Assembly: GCA_963971535.1 (NCBI GenBank)
Contig: OZ020589.1
Coordinates: 67,896,239 to 67,960,238, forward strand
Reading direction: 5' to 3'
DNA length: 64,000 bases
From: Notolepis coatsorum
Lineage: Eukaryota; Chordata; Actinopteri; Aulopiformes; Paralepididae
Both the position numbers and the translations under genes were made by a program. Under the pieces are notes generated by a model, which was not told the DNA's origin, did not search any database, and worked only from the letters and a program-made list of their open reading frames with translations. Below are positions 12,330 through 23,006 of the stretch, in pieces (within the stretch, counting starts at the first letter, position 1; each line of letters begins with the position of its first letter).

Positions 12330-12911
12330 ACAAGGACCCTACACAGAGATCATCTCCTACCCATTGGACAACTGGTACGGATGCCAAGAACGGAGAGTGA
12401 CCACAACACACCTGTGAAACCAAGAACTAGGGCAGGAACTATCAAGAAGCAACAACGTATACCGTCTCCTCCTACAACAGAAGAGAGTGAGCCGACGTCT
12501 GACTCATCCTCTGAAGTAGAGTATGTAAGGGAGCGCAGACCCTACAGTACCTACCTGGAAGGGATCCTGAAGAAAAGGACTGTGCAAGAGCCAGCTGTCG
12601 TCATCCCTGATGGAGAACCAGTCAGAGCTCCTGACACATACGAGGATGAACAGAGCGGAGAGGAGCCATCTCCTGAGTCAGAGTCTACTGAGTCAGAGTC
12701 TCCTGAGTCAGAGTCTCCTGAGTCGGGGTCGGACATACAAGGAGGGCACGCTAGCAGCTCTGAAGAAGAAGTTGTGCCTGAGACACAAACCAGGCCTAAA
12801 CGAGCAGTAAAGCCAATAATTAGACTCACCTATGATGAGCCAGGTAAATCCAGAGACAAACCGTTGACCATAGTGCACAGAGGTATGGTTATAAAGATCA
12901 AACAACGTTAA
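12330..12911 (+). CDS. Low-complexity Pol tail of Gypsy element 1
   Basis: After the integrase there is a hydrophilic tail rich in Ser, Glu and Pro with tandem SPESE and STESE units (about 12660-12730) and basic patches (TRPKRAVKP). It ends at 12911. No domain is recognised. Disordered C-terminal tails are common after Gypsy integrases. Confidence 0.7.
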   Translation, partial: TRTLHRDHLLPIGQLVRMPRTESDHNTPVKPRTRAGTIKKQQRIPSPPTTEESEPTSDSSSEVEYVRERRPYSTYLEGILKKRTVQEPAVVIPDGEPVRAPDTYEDEQSGEEPSPESESTESESPESESPESGSDIQGGHASSSEEEVVPETQTRPKRAVKPIIRLTYDEPGKSRDKPLTIVHRGMVIKIKQR

Positions 12912-12974
12912 GAAGCGAATGGGTCAACTCCTTAGTCTGTTAAATGTCGTGTCTTATGGGGACATACAGACCTT

Positions 12975-12988
12975 TGGAAGGGGGAGGG
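12975..12988 (+). promoter_or_regulatory. Polypurine tract of Gypsy element 1
   Basis: GGAAGGGGGAGGG directly precedes the LTR TGTAACC, the expected site for plus-strand priming. Confidence 0.85.
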
Positions 12989-14424
12989 TGTAACCCTGGT
13001 AATATTAACTAACCCTGGTAATATTAACCTAGTGGTTATCCTGTTAATATAATATATGTTAAATATATGTTATTATTTTGTATTTTGTATATATTATTTA
13101 CCTCTGGGTAATATGTTCTACATATACCATTATTTCATGTATGGGTAATATGTAGAACTCCTGTCTATGTGAACTGGGAACTGTGGCTTGGCCAATCAGG
13201 AAAAAGGTCAGGGTTGATGGGACTGGGTTTAACCAGGTGTGGTGATTGAGCTCTCGAGACCAGAAAGTGAGAGGGTGAGAGAAGCAGGTGGAAGAGTGTG
13301 CAAATGTTTGACACACCATTGCTAAGTTGTATCCAGTATAGTGTTATCAAGTGTTCTGGCCTAGAACACACGCTGAACATTATATGTGATGTCGGGGAAT
13401 TGTGCATGTTAGATAGGCATGCCTAATCAATTGCTCCACATTGGACTGGGTGTTGAGGCTAGCTGGCTAAGCTAGGTAAACAGTAGCAGGCCCCCGATAG
13501 CTAACCCGGAAACCCACTACATTCGAGAACAGGATAAGCGGTCTGTGCTACCAGGGCCTGTACAGACTTCGAGAACAGGATAAGCGGTCTGTGCTACCAG
13601 GGCCTGTACAGATTTCGGGAACCAGATAGCAGTCTGTGCTACCAAGGCCTGTACAGACTTCCTCTGGCAGCGTGGGAGGCCCACCAGGACTTCACATTGC
13701 ATCGTACTCAATCTCCACTTTCTCCTTTCCCCCCACCTGAACACTGACTCCGGACCGTGAGTACTTTGGCTCATTAGAGCTGAAGATTAAATGGGATTGT
13801 GAGTTTCCCATCAATCAGGCCTGCAACAGGGTTTTTTGTTTGTTTGTTTTTGTTTATTAGATGCCGGCTTAGGTATATTAGTATATTGTATTATTGTACA
13901 GGATATTTCATTTGTAATTAGCTGTATCATTAATGCCATTTTGGATATAGGTTTTCATTTATATTTCCTTTTTTGATATTGAGCACATGGTGCCTTTGAG
14001 TTTGAACCTGAGTACAGAGTAACAGCTCTGTTATTTTGTTTTCCTTTTTTGATATTGAGCACATGGTGCCTTTGAGTTTGAACCTGAGTACAGAGTAACA
14101 GCTCTGTTATTTTGTTTTCCTTTTTTGATATTGAGCACACGGTGCCTTTGAGAGACAATACTCTATTTATTAACTAACTAACATTTCTTTATTCGGTAAT
14201 GTGTATATATATACACACGGTGTATGTAATATATAACACTATGTTCAATACAGATAATTTTTATATTTAAAGTTAAGTGTCTGGCTTGATCATTTCTATT
14301 TCAAATGTATTGATGTTATATCCCAAACAGATATTCGTATATTTGTATTATTAGATTAGTAAGAGCTAGGTGTTACGAACCTAGGGCCCTGCCCTCTAAG
14401 TCAACTGGGGTAAAAGGGGCTACA
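12989..14424 (+). repeat. 3' LTR of Gypsy element 1
   Basis: 1,436 bases matching 4320-5759, including both internal tandem arrays. The next four bases (14425-14428, TGTA) repeat the target site at 4316-4319. Confidence 0.93.
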
Positions 14425-16078
14425 TGTAGTCAATGAACAACAGTCTCACATAGCCCTCCTTCTGGCGGTCTTTTGGCATGTAGGCAAATTGCATAGGGTC
14501 CATATCACTGGGGAGGGAGGCACAAATGTGATTCTTGACCAGCCTCTCAAAACATTACATGGCCACAGAGGTGAGTGCCACCGGCCTGTAGTCATTGAGA
14601 CCTGTTGGGGAGGATTTCTTTGGTACCGGGATAATGGTAGACATCTTGAAGCAGGCAGGGACCACTGACTCCGCCAGGGATAGATTAAATATGGTGGTGA
14701 ACACAGGGGCTAGCTGGTTAGCACAGGACTTAAGTATGCGTCCTGTTATTCCATCTGGGCCAGCAGCCTTCCTGGTGTTCACCTGCATAAATGCTCTTCT
14801 CACACTGTGTTCCGTCAATGAGAGAGCGTCCCCGCCCCCCCGCAGATGCCCCCCCCCCTCCACAACAGCCGGCGCGCCAGTGACGTCACTAGCCGGTGAG
14901 CTAGCATCGCCACTGTTTGCCCCAAACCAAGCGTAGAAGGAGTTGAGTTTGTCCGCGAGAGAGGCGTCGTCGCTCCCCATTGAGGGGCCGCTGACTTTGT
15001 AGTCAGTTATCGTCTGCAGTCCCGCCATAAGCCTCTTGTGTCATTCTGTGCCATTTGTGCCTCCATCTTGTCAGCATACGTCCTCTTAGCAAGTTTAACA
15101 GCCTTGCGCAGAGTGTAGACTGTTGTTTTATACTCATACCATATTTCCTGTCTCTCTGCCCAGGTTGTAAGCAGTGGTGCGAGTTTTCAGAGCTGCTCTG
15201 ATAGTACTGTCCACCCACGGTTTCTGGTTCGGTAACACCCTCGCCTTTTTTGTGGGGACGATACTATCAGCTAAGGTTGCTATGAAGCTAACAACAGTGT
15301 CTGCGAACTCGCTGACGTCACTGGCGCTTCCCTCGAACATTCCCCAGTCGCCGTCTTCGAGGGCGTCCTGAAGCGTGGCCTCTGATTGGTCGGACCATCT
15401 CTTTACCTCACGTGACACAACAGCGTCACGTGATCTCTGCCTGTAAGCAGGAATGAGGAAGATGGAGTCGTGATCCGATGTGCTTGTAGTCCCCGCTAAT
15501 GGCGGAGCCGGTACTGCCTTGTACCCGGCTCTGAACGGGGTGTAGCAATGATCCAGCGTGTTTCCTCCCCTGGTGGAGCTGGCGATGTGCTGAAAAAAGG
15601 ATGGCATCACTTTCTTCAGATTCGCCTGGTTGAAATCGCCGGCTATGATCATTGCTGCGTCTGGGTGTTTTATCTGGTGGATGTTGAGATGTCCCTGTAG
15701 CTCCGCCAGGGCCCTGGCGGTATTTGCTTGGGGAGGGATGTATACTGCTGTCATGATGATCGCGGTGAATTCTCAGGGGAGATGAAACGGTCGACATTGA
15801 ATGGCCAGATGTTCCAGGTCCGGGGAGCATGAACTGGAGAGTATCTTTATCTCCTTTGGGCTAACCCAGCCGTTGTTGGTAAGGAGACAGACACCCCCGC
15901 CGATGCTCTTACCGGAGGCTTCTGTACGGTCCGCTCGGAAGACGGTGAAGGAGTCCGAGGGAGAGACGCTGTGATCCGGAGTCGCTGGTTTCAACCATGT
16001 CTCCGTGAAGCACATGATGTTACAGTCCCTCACCTCTTGCTGGAATCGGACCCTCGCCCGTAAATCATCCATCCTGCT
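14425..16078 (-). mobile_element. Rex1/Babar-type LINE, middle segment (endonuclease and N-terminal RT)
   Basis: Continuation of the LINE interrupted at 4319. On the minus strand, 16072 to about 15134 encodes an AP endonuclease (CFTETWLKP, FRADRTEASGKS, MIIAGDFNQANLKK, SDHDSIFLIP). About 15028 to 14555 encodes the N-terminal RT ([39 protein letters not shown]). Coding passes through at least three frames (changes near 15.76 kb and 15.0-15.1 kb), so the LINE is dead. At 16078 it is interrupted again, by Gypsy element 2, and resumes at 27673. Confidence 0.88.
16074..16078. other. Target-site duplication, left copy (Gypsy element 2)
   Basis: CTGCT. The same five bases follow the far LTR at 27673-27677. 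Confidence 0.85.
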
Positions 16079-16343
16079 TGTTATGTTGTACGTACGTAGT
16101 ATTTTGTATGTAGGTAGGTGTAGTAATAAGACTCAGGAAGCAGGTTACTTTTTTAGCCTTTTAGTCAAGCAGGTTAGCATGGTAGGTTACAGCAGGGTAC
16201 ATTCTGTTCTATTCTCCTTCTGCGTGTAGCTACACTTCTTCTGCACACTTCAGCTGTAGGCATAACAGGGCATTGTATCAACTACGCCCCATAGTGGAGA
16301 CTCTTGGGAAGTACATCTTCAACATGCATTACAGAACACCACA
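16079..16343 (-). repeat. 3' LTR of Gypsy element 2
   Basis: On the plus strand it runs from TGTTATGTTGTACG to ACAGAACACCACA. It matches 19498-19728 plus 27641-27672. The adjoining purine-rich minus-strand sequence (AAAGAAAAGAGAGA, 16344-16357) is the polypurine tract. Confidence 0.88.
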
Positions 16344-16556
16344 TCTCTCTTTTCTTTAATAGAATGTTACTTGCTACTCAGCATTATGCAAATTTAGAAC
16401 TTTTGCTTTTTCCACTTTCTTAAGTAAACTGAACCAACAGTCAGTATCATAAAACGGGTAACTCAAGGTAATCATTAAACAAAGGGAGCACAGGTTATTC
16501 AATCATTATCAAGATATAATTATATATGCTCAACCAATATTACTCTTAGTTCTCAC

Positions 16557-17880
16557 TCAGTGTGCAACAAAGTCCTGATGCCAACTAGGTTTGTTTCTTG
16601 CACGCGACTGTGCTGGAGTGTGACCGCTGATCGCTGTCAGGGCAGGGCGGATCCCTAAGTCCTGCTCATCTGGAGTGTTCGAAGTGTGAGCCAGACGGGA
16701 TGCGTTCCATTTCTTTCCATCACTGAGCAGAAAGGTGCTTTTGCCAATCTTCTTTTTCACTGTCATTGGTGCACTGTATCTCGAGTGTGCTTTGGGGACG
16801 TGATGTGGTGTTCTAATCCTGACTCTATCCCCCTCCCGAAAAACAGGTGCACGAGCGCCACGCTTAGCATCTGTGTAGCGCTTCATTTTGGCTTGCTTGT
16901 TTTGGACCGTTTCTCTCACAGTCTCGTCCTGTGAACTCACAGTAGGCTGCAAGGGCAGTACGTCCAGTTTGGTGCGCATTTTACGACCGTAAAGCAGTTC
17001 ATGTGGTGAAACGCCAGTGGTGGCGTGGGGAGTGGCTCTGTATATTTGCAGACAACCCAACACAGCCTCTTTCCACGGTTGAGACTGCTGGATCGCTGTC
17101 TGAATGCAACTCCTCAGAACACGATGGAAGCGTTCGACAGCACCATTAGCCGCCGGATAGTAAACTGAAATCCGATTGTGAGCAATGTCTATTTCCTTGA
17201 GGTACTCGGCGAAGGCTGCTGATGTGAATTGAGGTCCATTGTCTGTGACAACGCTCTCTGGGTTACCATGGCGACCGAACACAGAGCTTAGGAATTTGGT
17301 TACATCCGTAGTTGTAGTGTTGTGAGAAAAGGCTACCTCTGGCCATTTAGAATAGTAGTCCGTCAGTGTGATCGCGTAACGTCAGGCTGGCACAGCTGAC
17401 TCGAAGGGCCCGACTATGTCGAGGCCTAGCTTCTTCCACGGGCCGTCTGGCAGTGGAACTGGCTGTAAAGGTGCAAAATAAATCTTGGCCGTCTTGTCAT
17501 TAGACTGACAAGAGACACATTTGGATATGTCGGCCTGAACCTGAGCGTCCATCTTCGGCCACCAATAGAGATCCCGCAGATGCTGCTTAGTGCGTACGAC
17601 CCCCTGGTGGCTCTCGTGTGCCAGTGTGAGCAATGTATGGCGTAAGGACACTGGTGCGATGAGGCGGTTGCCTCTGAGGACGTAATTGTCCTTGACTGAC
17701 AGTTCCTCTCTGATCTTGAAGTATGCTATCAGATCTTGGCTCACTGATTTCGCTGAGTGAGGCCAACCCCTGTTAATCTGACCACGCAGTGCAGTCACTT
17801 CAGGGCAGGTAGAGCAAGCAGCCCCAAACTCAGTCACCGACAGGGCACTGAGTGTAGCAGCGATGTGTGCTACTATCTCT
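16557..17880 (-). CDS. Integrase and Pol tail region of Gypsy element 2
   Basis: Minus-strand coding shows an HHCC-like N-terminal domain (HESHQGVVRTKQHLRDLYWW ... CVSC) and the integrase core (LDIVGPFE, SVVTDNGPQFTS, PAANGAVERFHRVLRSC). A C-terminal GDRVRIR beta segment and a basic tail follow. It belongs to the same broad lineage as the integrase of Gypsy element 3. Fossil; limits approximate. Confidence 0.8.
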
Positions 17881-17892
17881 GGCTCCACATCC

Positions 17893-18110
17893 ATAGCAGT
17901 CAGTAGAAGCAGTAATAGTAGCAGCAGTAGTAGTAGCAGCAGTAGTAGTAGCAGCAGCAGTAGTAGTATCAGTAGTAGCAGTAGTATCCACAGCAGCAGT
18001 AGTAGCAGTAGTAGTAGTAGTAGCCGCAGCAGCAGTAGTAGCAGTAGTAGTAGTAGTAGTATCCGTAGTAGCAGTAGTATCCGCAGCAGCAGTAGTAGTA
18101 TCAGTAGAGA
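17893..18110. repeat. Compound trinucleotide repeat (AGT/AGC)n inside Gypsy element 2
   Basis: About 215 bases of AGT, AGC and related triplets with a few ATC interruptions. On one strand it reads as polyserine, on the other as threonine/alanine runs. It sits between the protease and integrase regions of the fossil element. Confidence 0.92.
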
Positions 18111-18149
18111 CGGCGTCCCTGACCGTGAAAGGCAAGCGGCGTAACTTCT

Positions 18150-18780
18150 GGTGGACTGGCTTAACAGTAGGGTACATTTTTACACAATGCACAAAGCCTT
18201 TTGCACAGCCAAATGCCGTAGGAGCTGTGACAGTAGTAGCCATCACAGGGGCAGGTGTAGACGGCGTAGGAGCGGAGGAGGGAAGGATAGTAGTTCCACT
18301 AATGCAGAGGTGGAGTGCAGTCAACAGGTCCATTCCCAGTAGGGGAGTTCCTTTATCCACGACGTAAAATGTAGCAGGGACCGTGACATTGTCTCTCCTC
18401 ACCTGAGCCTGTAGGCACCCCATGACAGGTATGCTAGCCTTGGTGTACGACACCAGCCGAACAGTAGGTGCAGATAGGGTAGTTTCACTGAAGTATTTCT
18501 CATAAGTAGACAGTGGCATTATGGATACTGCTGAACCTGTGTCCACAACCAGTCTCAATTCTTGAGCCTGGGTAGTAGGTGTGTGTACATGCACATTGCA
18601 CACAATCCTTTTTGTAATGTCAGAAGCTCCCAAGCATAGCACTGTAGTTTCAGGAATTTCCACTGTACTCACCGACTGTGTTTTAGCACGGCAGACGCAA
18701 GCAAAATGTCCCGTTTTCTGGCATAATTTGCAAGTCACTTTCACTGCTGGACATTGTGAAGAGTTCGCCAGGTGGTTCCC
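18150..18780 (-). CDS. Protease and zinc-knuckle region of Gypsy element 2
   Basis: On the minus strand a CCHC-type knuckle (CKLCQKTGHFACVC) precedes a retropepsin domain with LRLVVDTGSAVSIMPL and PLLGMDLLTALHL. The start of the following Pol segment (VHQKLRRLPFTVRDAV) is also present. Confidence 0.8.
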
Positions 18781-19496
18781 CGAGCCACATCGGTAGCAAG
18801 AGCGAGTGGAAGCAGAATCAGTAGCAGCAGCAGGCTTAGCTGGACGGGAGCGCTGCCAGTCCCGTTTCTTGAAAGTATTCTGAGACCGCGGCGTCGCTCG
18901 GTACTGATAGCTTTAGCATGGAGTACAGCCGCTTCAAACTGCGTAGCTAGATTGATAGCCTTGTCCAGCGTCAAACCTGGTTCAAGCAGTAGACGTTCCC
19001 TTATCTGTGGGCTAGCTACATGTTCAATCAACTGATCCCGGAGATTTTCCTCAGTTTTATTATCAAAGTCACATCTGGTAGCTAGGTCCCGTAAAGCAAC
19101 AACGTATTGTGCAATGCTTTCATGCGGTGCACGCTTTCTGAACGTGTGTCACTCGACTACTACGTTGATTCTTGGAGTAAAATGTGCATCCAGTGCTGCC
19201 ACAGCGTTAGCCACAGAATCACCTGTATTAGGCAATGTGTAGAAAATCCGCTGACCCTCGGTACCAAGACAATGTAGAAGGGTAGCTCTCTTCCGAGCCT
19301 CGGACCAACCATTTCCAGTCACATTTATTACCAGCATGTAATTCGTGAACATCTGGTGCCAAGTCTTGAACGGCATAGTAGGTTCCCCAGGGCATGGTAA
19401 AAACGCCGTCGGAGAAGGCACATGTAAATTAGCCATTTCTCCCGCAGTAAAAACGTTGTTAAAAAAATTCCCCGGTTCAACTTCACTCGTCGCCAA
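18780..19496 (-). CDS. Gag region of Gypsy element 2
   Basis: The minus-strand start MATSEVEPGNFF is followed by a capsid-like segment (PFKTWHQMFTNYMLVINVTG, KRATLLHCLGTEGQRIFYTLP) and, nearer the knuckle, IRERLLLEPGLTLDKAINLATQFE. This is the Gag layout of the fish Gypsy lineage also seen in element 3 (FELYADGKGM, MLLHHAGTDVQDIFATLP). Confidence 0.75.
19478..19495 (-). promoter_or_regulatory. Primer-binding site of Gypsy element 2
   Basis: On the minus strand TGGCGACGAGTGAAGTTG starts two bases after the LTR. The first ten bases (TGGCGACGAG) are the same as in Gypsy element 3, so both probably use the same tRNA primer. Confidence 0.7.
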
Positions 19497-19497
19497 T

Positions 19498-19728
19498 TGT
19501 TATGTAGTACGTACGTAGTATTTTGTATGTAGGTAGGTGTAGTAATAAGACTCAGGAAGCAGGTTACTCTTTTAGCCTTTTAGTCAAGCAGGTTAGCATG
19601 GTAGGTTACAGCAGGGTACATTCTGTTCTATTCTCCTTCTGCGTGTACACTTCTTCTGCACACTTCAGCTGTAGGCATAACAGGGCATTGTATCAACTAC
19701 GCCCCATAGTGGAGACTCTTGGGAAGTA
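19498..19728 (-). repeat. 5' LTR of Gypsy element 2, first part
   Basis: Matches 16079-16309 from TGTTATGTAGTACG to GGGAAGTA. The LTR is interrupted here by a SINE and finishes at 27641-27672 (TACATCTTCAACATGC to ACACAACA). Confidence 0.88.
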
Positions 19729-20142
19729 ATAATAATTTATAATTTATAATATAATTTAGGACCTGCTCAGAGGTCATTAATCGGCATGCATGCGATGCAT
19801 GTATGCGATTCGTCTCTGCGATTAACCCATCCCGTCGTCCTTCCCCCCCAAGGGCAGCCGGGAGCAGACAGGCGCAACGTGAGCCGCGCCAGGGGACCAA
19901 TCCAAGTGCTTCTGTCCGTCTTCGTCAAGGACGCCACAGCGTTAGCGATCTGTTGTTGTGCATGTTTTTCCATTGGGTTTATCTTATCAGGGGGGGGGAA
20001 ACCCTTGCGAGCACGGGGAGAACATGCAAACTCCACACAGAAAGGCCTGGGAGATACCCCACCTGGGTAACTGGCATCATGGAAACCTGGTCCCCAAGCG
20101 GGAATCGAACCCTGGACCTTCTTGCTGTGAGGCGACAGTGTT
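19729..20142 (-). mobile_element. tRNA-headed SINE (family B), body and tail
   Basis: Read on the minus strand, the SINE starts at 27640 with GCGGCACGGTGGTGTAGTGG (A-box-like), is split at 27606/20142 by a LINE, and resumes with the B box GGGTTCGATTCCC. A conserved body follows (GTTTGCATGTTCTCCCCGTG), then an AT-rich tail of ATTATAA units. Total length is about 450 bases. A second, partial copy is at 63472-63690. Only TA is visibly repeated at the two outer edges, shorter than a normal SINE target duplication. Confidence 0.75.
20130..20142. other. Target-site duplication of the Tx1-like LINE, left copy
   Basis: AGGCGACAGTGTT, repeated at 27606-27618. A 13-base duplication is typical of target-primed reverse transcription. 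Confidence 0.9.
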
Positions 20143-20597
20143 TTATTTTAATTTTTTTTATTTATCTTTTTATTATCAAAAAATTATCAGTTTACATTTT
20201 ATGCATTTTCTATATATATACACACTATATTATTTAAATTTCTTACTCACATTTCCCAGGCATAGCCCACCCCCTTCTTTTGCGCTTCCCTAAATCAACC
20301 AACAAAAACAGAACAAGCCACAAAGAAAACAGTGTTATATATACTTATTTCCTATACAACAAATCAAGCATAACCAAAAAAAACTCCCCTATCCCACCCA
20401 AACAAAACCAAAAAGAAACCTATCCAAAACCAAACTCTACTTTACCTTTTCCAAACTTAACACATTTACCACTGTTAATGAACCATCTCTTAAATATCTC
20501 CTTACTCAGCTATTTCTCTGTCAACACAACATCCCTTTTCATTAAATTCAAAAAGATTGGCCATACTTCCACCTTTCTCTGCTCAGAAAAAGCCTTC

Positions 20598-21059
20598 TCA
20601 AGACAACCAGGCATACCTGGCATGACTCAATACATAATTGATGAGATTTCTCCCCTCCTTCTTTCCATCTAATGCACCAAACAAAAAAGATCTCTTCCAA
20701 TCTGTATATTTGATTATTCCCCAGCTCGCCCTCATGCCCTCTTTCAGCTCTGCATGGAAGCCCTGCAGGCCTTCACACTCAATGAACATGTGCATAAAAC
20801 TTTCATCTTTTAATTTGCACACATCGCATGTTCTACTTATCTGTGTATCTATATGATGTAACACTGTTTTCGTATAGACCCTATTCTGTCTTACCATGAA
20901 ATCATTATGATCACATTCGATATTATTAAACTTTATATTCACATTTTCCCATATTGATCCTCCCACCAACCCCGGAAACACTTTCTCCCACACCTGTTCC
21001 GATGCTGGCACCCTTCTTTCTTTTGTTACAAAAAATCTATAAATATCTTTACTCCTCAC
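20598..21059 (-). pseudogene. ORF2 C-terminus of the Tx1-like LINE
   Basis: Minus-strand frame (MRSKDIYRFFVTKERRVPAS ...) with the region CDVCKLKDESFMHMFIEC, a Cys/His cluster typical of the C-terminus of L1/Tx1-clade ORF2 proteins. It ends at a stop near 20598, with a 3' UTR of about 450 bases to 20143. The upstream part of the frame lies beyond the hAT element, from 23007. Confidence 0.8.
21052..21059. other. hAT target-site duplication, left copy
   Basis: CTCCTCAC, repeated at 22999-23006 on the other side of the element. Confidence 0.88.
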
Positions 21060-21319
21060 CAGTGGCGAATCCTTATGGAAGCCAACTGAAGCCAGGCCTC
21101 CCTATTAAAATATGAATTAATATCAAATATGAAATATGAAAAAAAAGATAATATATATATATAATTTTTTTTAATATAGTTTACATTCTTTTTCATCTGT
21201 GCATCTGTGTTATAATTTTTTTTATTTTTATTTTTTTTAATGTCTCCCTCTTCTCCTCCTCACTCCCTTTAACACACTGTCAGACTCACTGTGCTCACTG
21301 CAGCTATAGAGGAGGCGTG

Positions 21320-21375
21320 TAGCTTATTCCCAGCGGAAGAGTGCGTCGCGTGCTTCCGCGTTTTCTCTGATTGGC
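21320..21375 (+). repeat. Subterminal inverted repeat, left arm, in hAT 1
   Basis: The segment TAGCTTATTCCCAGCGGAAG ... TTTTCTCTGATTGGC reappears inverted at 21963-22021, with about five mismatches by eye. It could be an internal foldback element or the ends of an older insertion in the hAT. Confidence 0.75.
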
Positions 21376-21474
21376 CATGACGCCCATGTGACCACGGCAG
21401 CGTGAGAGAGCTGCAGCGCGGAAATAGGCTGTCTATTGCCTCGCGCTGCAGCGCGGAAATAGGCTGTCTATTGC

Positions 21475-21760
21475 CATTCTCTAAGACAAACTCTAACCTT
21501 AACCAGCTCCTTAACAGCGCCTAAACTTAACCCTTCTAACCTTAACCAACTCCGAAACAATGCCTAACCTTAACCTTAACCTTAACCATGCCTAACCTTA
21601 ACCTTAACCATTACCAACTCCGAAAGAATATTGCCATTCTCTAAGACAAACTCTAACCTTAACCAGCTCCTTAACAGCGCCTAAACTTAACCCTTCTAAC
21701 CTTAACCAACTCCGAAACAATGCCTAACCTTAACCTTAACCTTAAGTTAACATGCCTAAA
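21475..21760. repeat. (CCTTAA)-rich repeats with a 160-base-period duplication
   Basis: Multiple CCTTAA units. A segment starting ATTGCCATTCTCTAAGAC occurs at about 21470 and again at about 21630. Not telomeric: the vertebrate telomere unit would be CCCTAA. Confidence 0.8.
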
Positions 21761-21805
21761 CTTAACCGGCGAAAGAATGCACGTTAAAAAAAAAAAAAAA
21801 AAAAA

Positions 21806-21875
21806 TTGAAGGGATTCGAACTTGTCACCAACAGACCGCAGGACCACAGCGCTGCCAGTTGAGCTAAGCGTCGAA
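21806..21875 (-). repeat. tRNA-like segment (SINE head remnant)
   Basis: The minus strand reads TTAGCTCAACTGGCAGCG (A-box-like) and, 35 bases on, AAGTTCGAATCCC (B box), followed by a poly-T run. The cloverleaf is poor (no clean T-stem), so it is more likely a tRNA-derived SINE head than a tRNA gene. Confidence 0.45.
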
Positions 21876-23006
21876 TGAAAAACATCAGGGATTACGGCTA
21901 CATAATGCCGCAAGCTCTGCCGCTCCGCTCTGCGGCTGCCATGCTGCCGCGGGGCGTGTCGCAGCCAATCAGGGAAAACGCGGAAGCACTCGGCAGCACT
22001 CTTCCGCTGGGAATAAGCTATAGGCATAGAGGAGAGGAGGCAGGGGGTAGGTCTCTTTCTCCAGCCTCAACCATGTGATTCATGTATGTAGAGTCCAAAA
22101 CCGATACTAGCCAATCAGATTCGAGCTGACTGCCACACCTTAAAAGTTTAAAACGGGGCTGTGAGCAGAATCGTGAGAGTGGCATCCCCTCTGCACATCT
22201 CCCCTCTGCACTCTGAAAATTGTATTAACCCGTGACTGCTCCCACGGGCCGAATATTGCCCCGATCCTCGCGAGATTAAATCCACGGGTACCTCTCGGCG
22301 TGCCGAAGCTTTTCCTAAATCACTTCCATCATCAAAAACGAGGGGAAAGGGTCGACTCGCGACCCTGAAAATGTCGCGTGATTTTAAAAACGCTGTATTA
22401 AGTGAGCCTATTATGGGATCCACGCGAGCTTTCTATCGTGGAAACATCTGGGCGTCCCGCAACTTTTACTCATTCACATGTACTGTAGCCCCGAAAATGC
22501 TTAGAAAAGGAAAGCCGCAAGCGTGGAATAAACTCGCCGAAACGGAAAAGTGTCCCACGGGCGCGCCGTGATTCCGATCCGCGTGAAAATATTCACGGCC
22601 ATAGAGGAGACCGCGGGACACCTTTTTGCAACCGAATATGTGTCTCGAATTTGCTCCCACGCGGCGCGCAAAATCGTGCAAGGAAAAATCCGACCAAAAA
22701 TGAACCAATGCTCCAGCAGTATTAATGTAAACAAGACAAACGTCTTTCTCTGGTCTGCATCTCCTTATACAATTGTGTGTATTGAGCCGTACTGTATTGT
22801 ACCCATTCTGCAATCTGTTAAATAAATAAAAAGAAAGTTTGACTGGCCGCCGAGCCATACTGTAGTGTACATGGTGACTGCTTGACTTAAAAAAAATAAA
22901 AAAAATAAAAAAAATAATATTAATAAAAATATTTAATAAAAAAATGTTGTGTAATTTTTTTTGGCTTCCCCTGTTATTTTACCCACGCGACACCACTGCT
23001 CCTCAC

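Larger units (their letters stand above)
4320..14424 (+). mobile_element. Ty3/Gypsy LTR retrotransposon 1 (PNMA-like Gag), nearly whole fossil
   Basis: A 10.1-kb element with two LTRs of about 1.44 kb (TG...CA ends), a candidate primer-binding site, Gag, protease, RT, RNase H and integrase in the Gypsy order, a polypurine tract and a 4-bp target duplication. It lies inside a Rex1-type LINE. The two LTRs differ at roughly half a dozen positions plus a few small indels, about 0.5 percent, so the insertion is recent. The copy looks largely whole with about two coding breaks. Its Gag N-terminus resembles that of PNMA-type host proteins, which are known to derive from Gypsy Gag. No envelope gene is seen. 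Confidence 0.92.
21060..22998. mobile_element. hAT transposon (non-autonomous), 1,939 bp
   Basis: Ends CAGTGGCG ... CACCACTG are short inverted repeats of the hAT CAGTGGCG type, flanked by the 8-bp duplication CTCCTCAC. No long transposase frame is present. The interior is composite: a (CCTTAA)n block, a duplicated 110-base segment (about 21469-21580 and 21629-21740), a pair of 56-base inverted repeats and a tRNA-like segment. It interrupts ORF2 of the Tx1-like LINE. Confidence 0.85.

Noticed and set aside
21530-21760. Interstitial telomeric repeat
   Set aside because: The unit is CCTTAA with irregular spacing; the vertebrate telomere unit would be CCCTAA.
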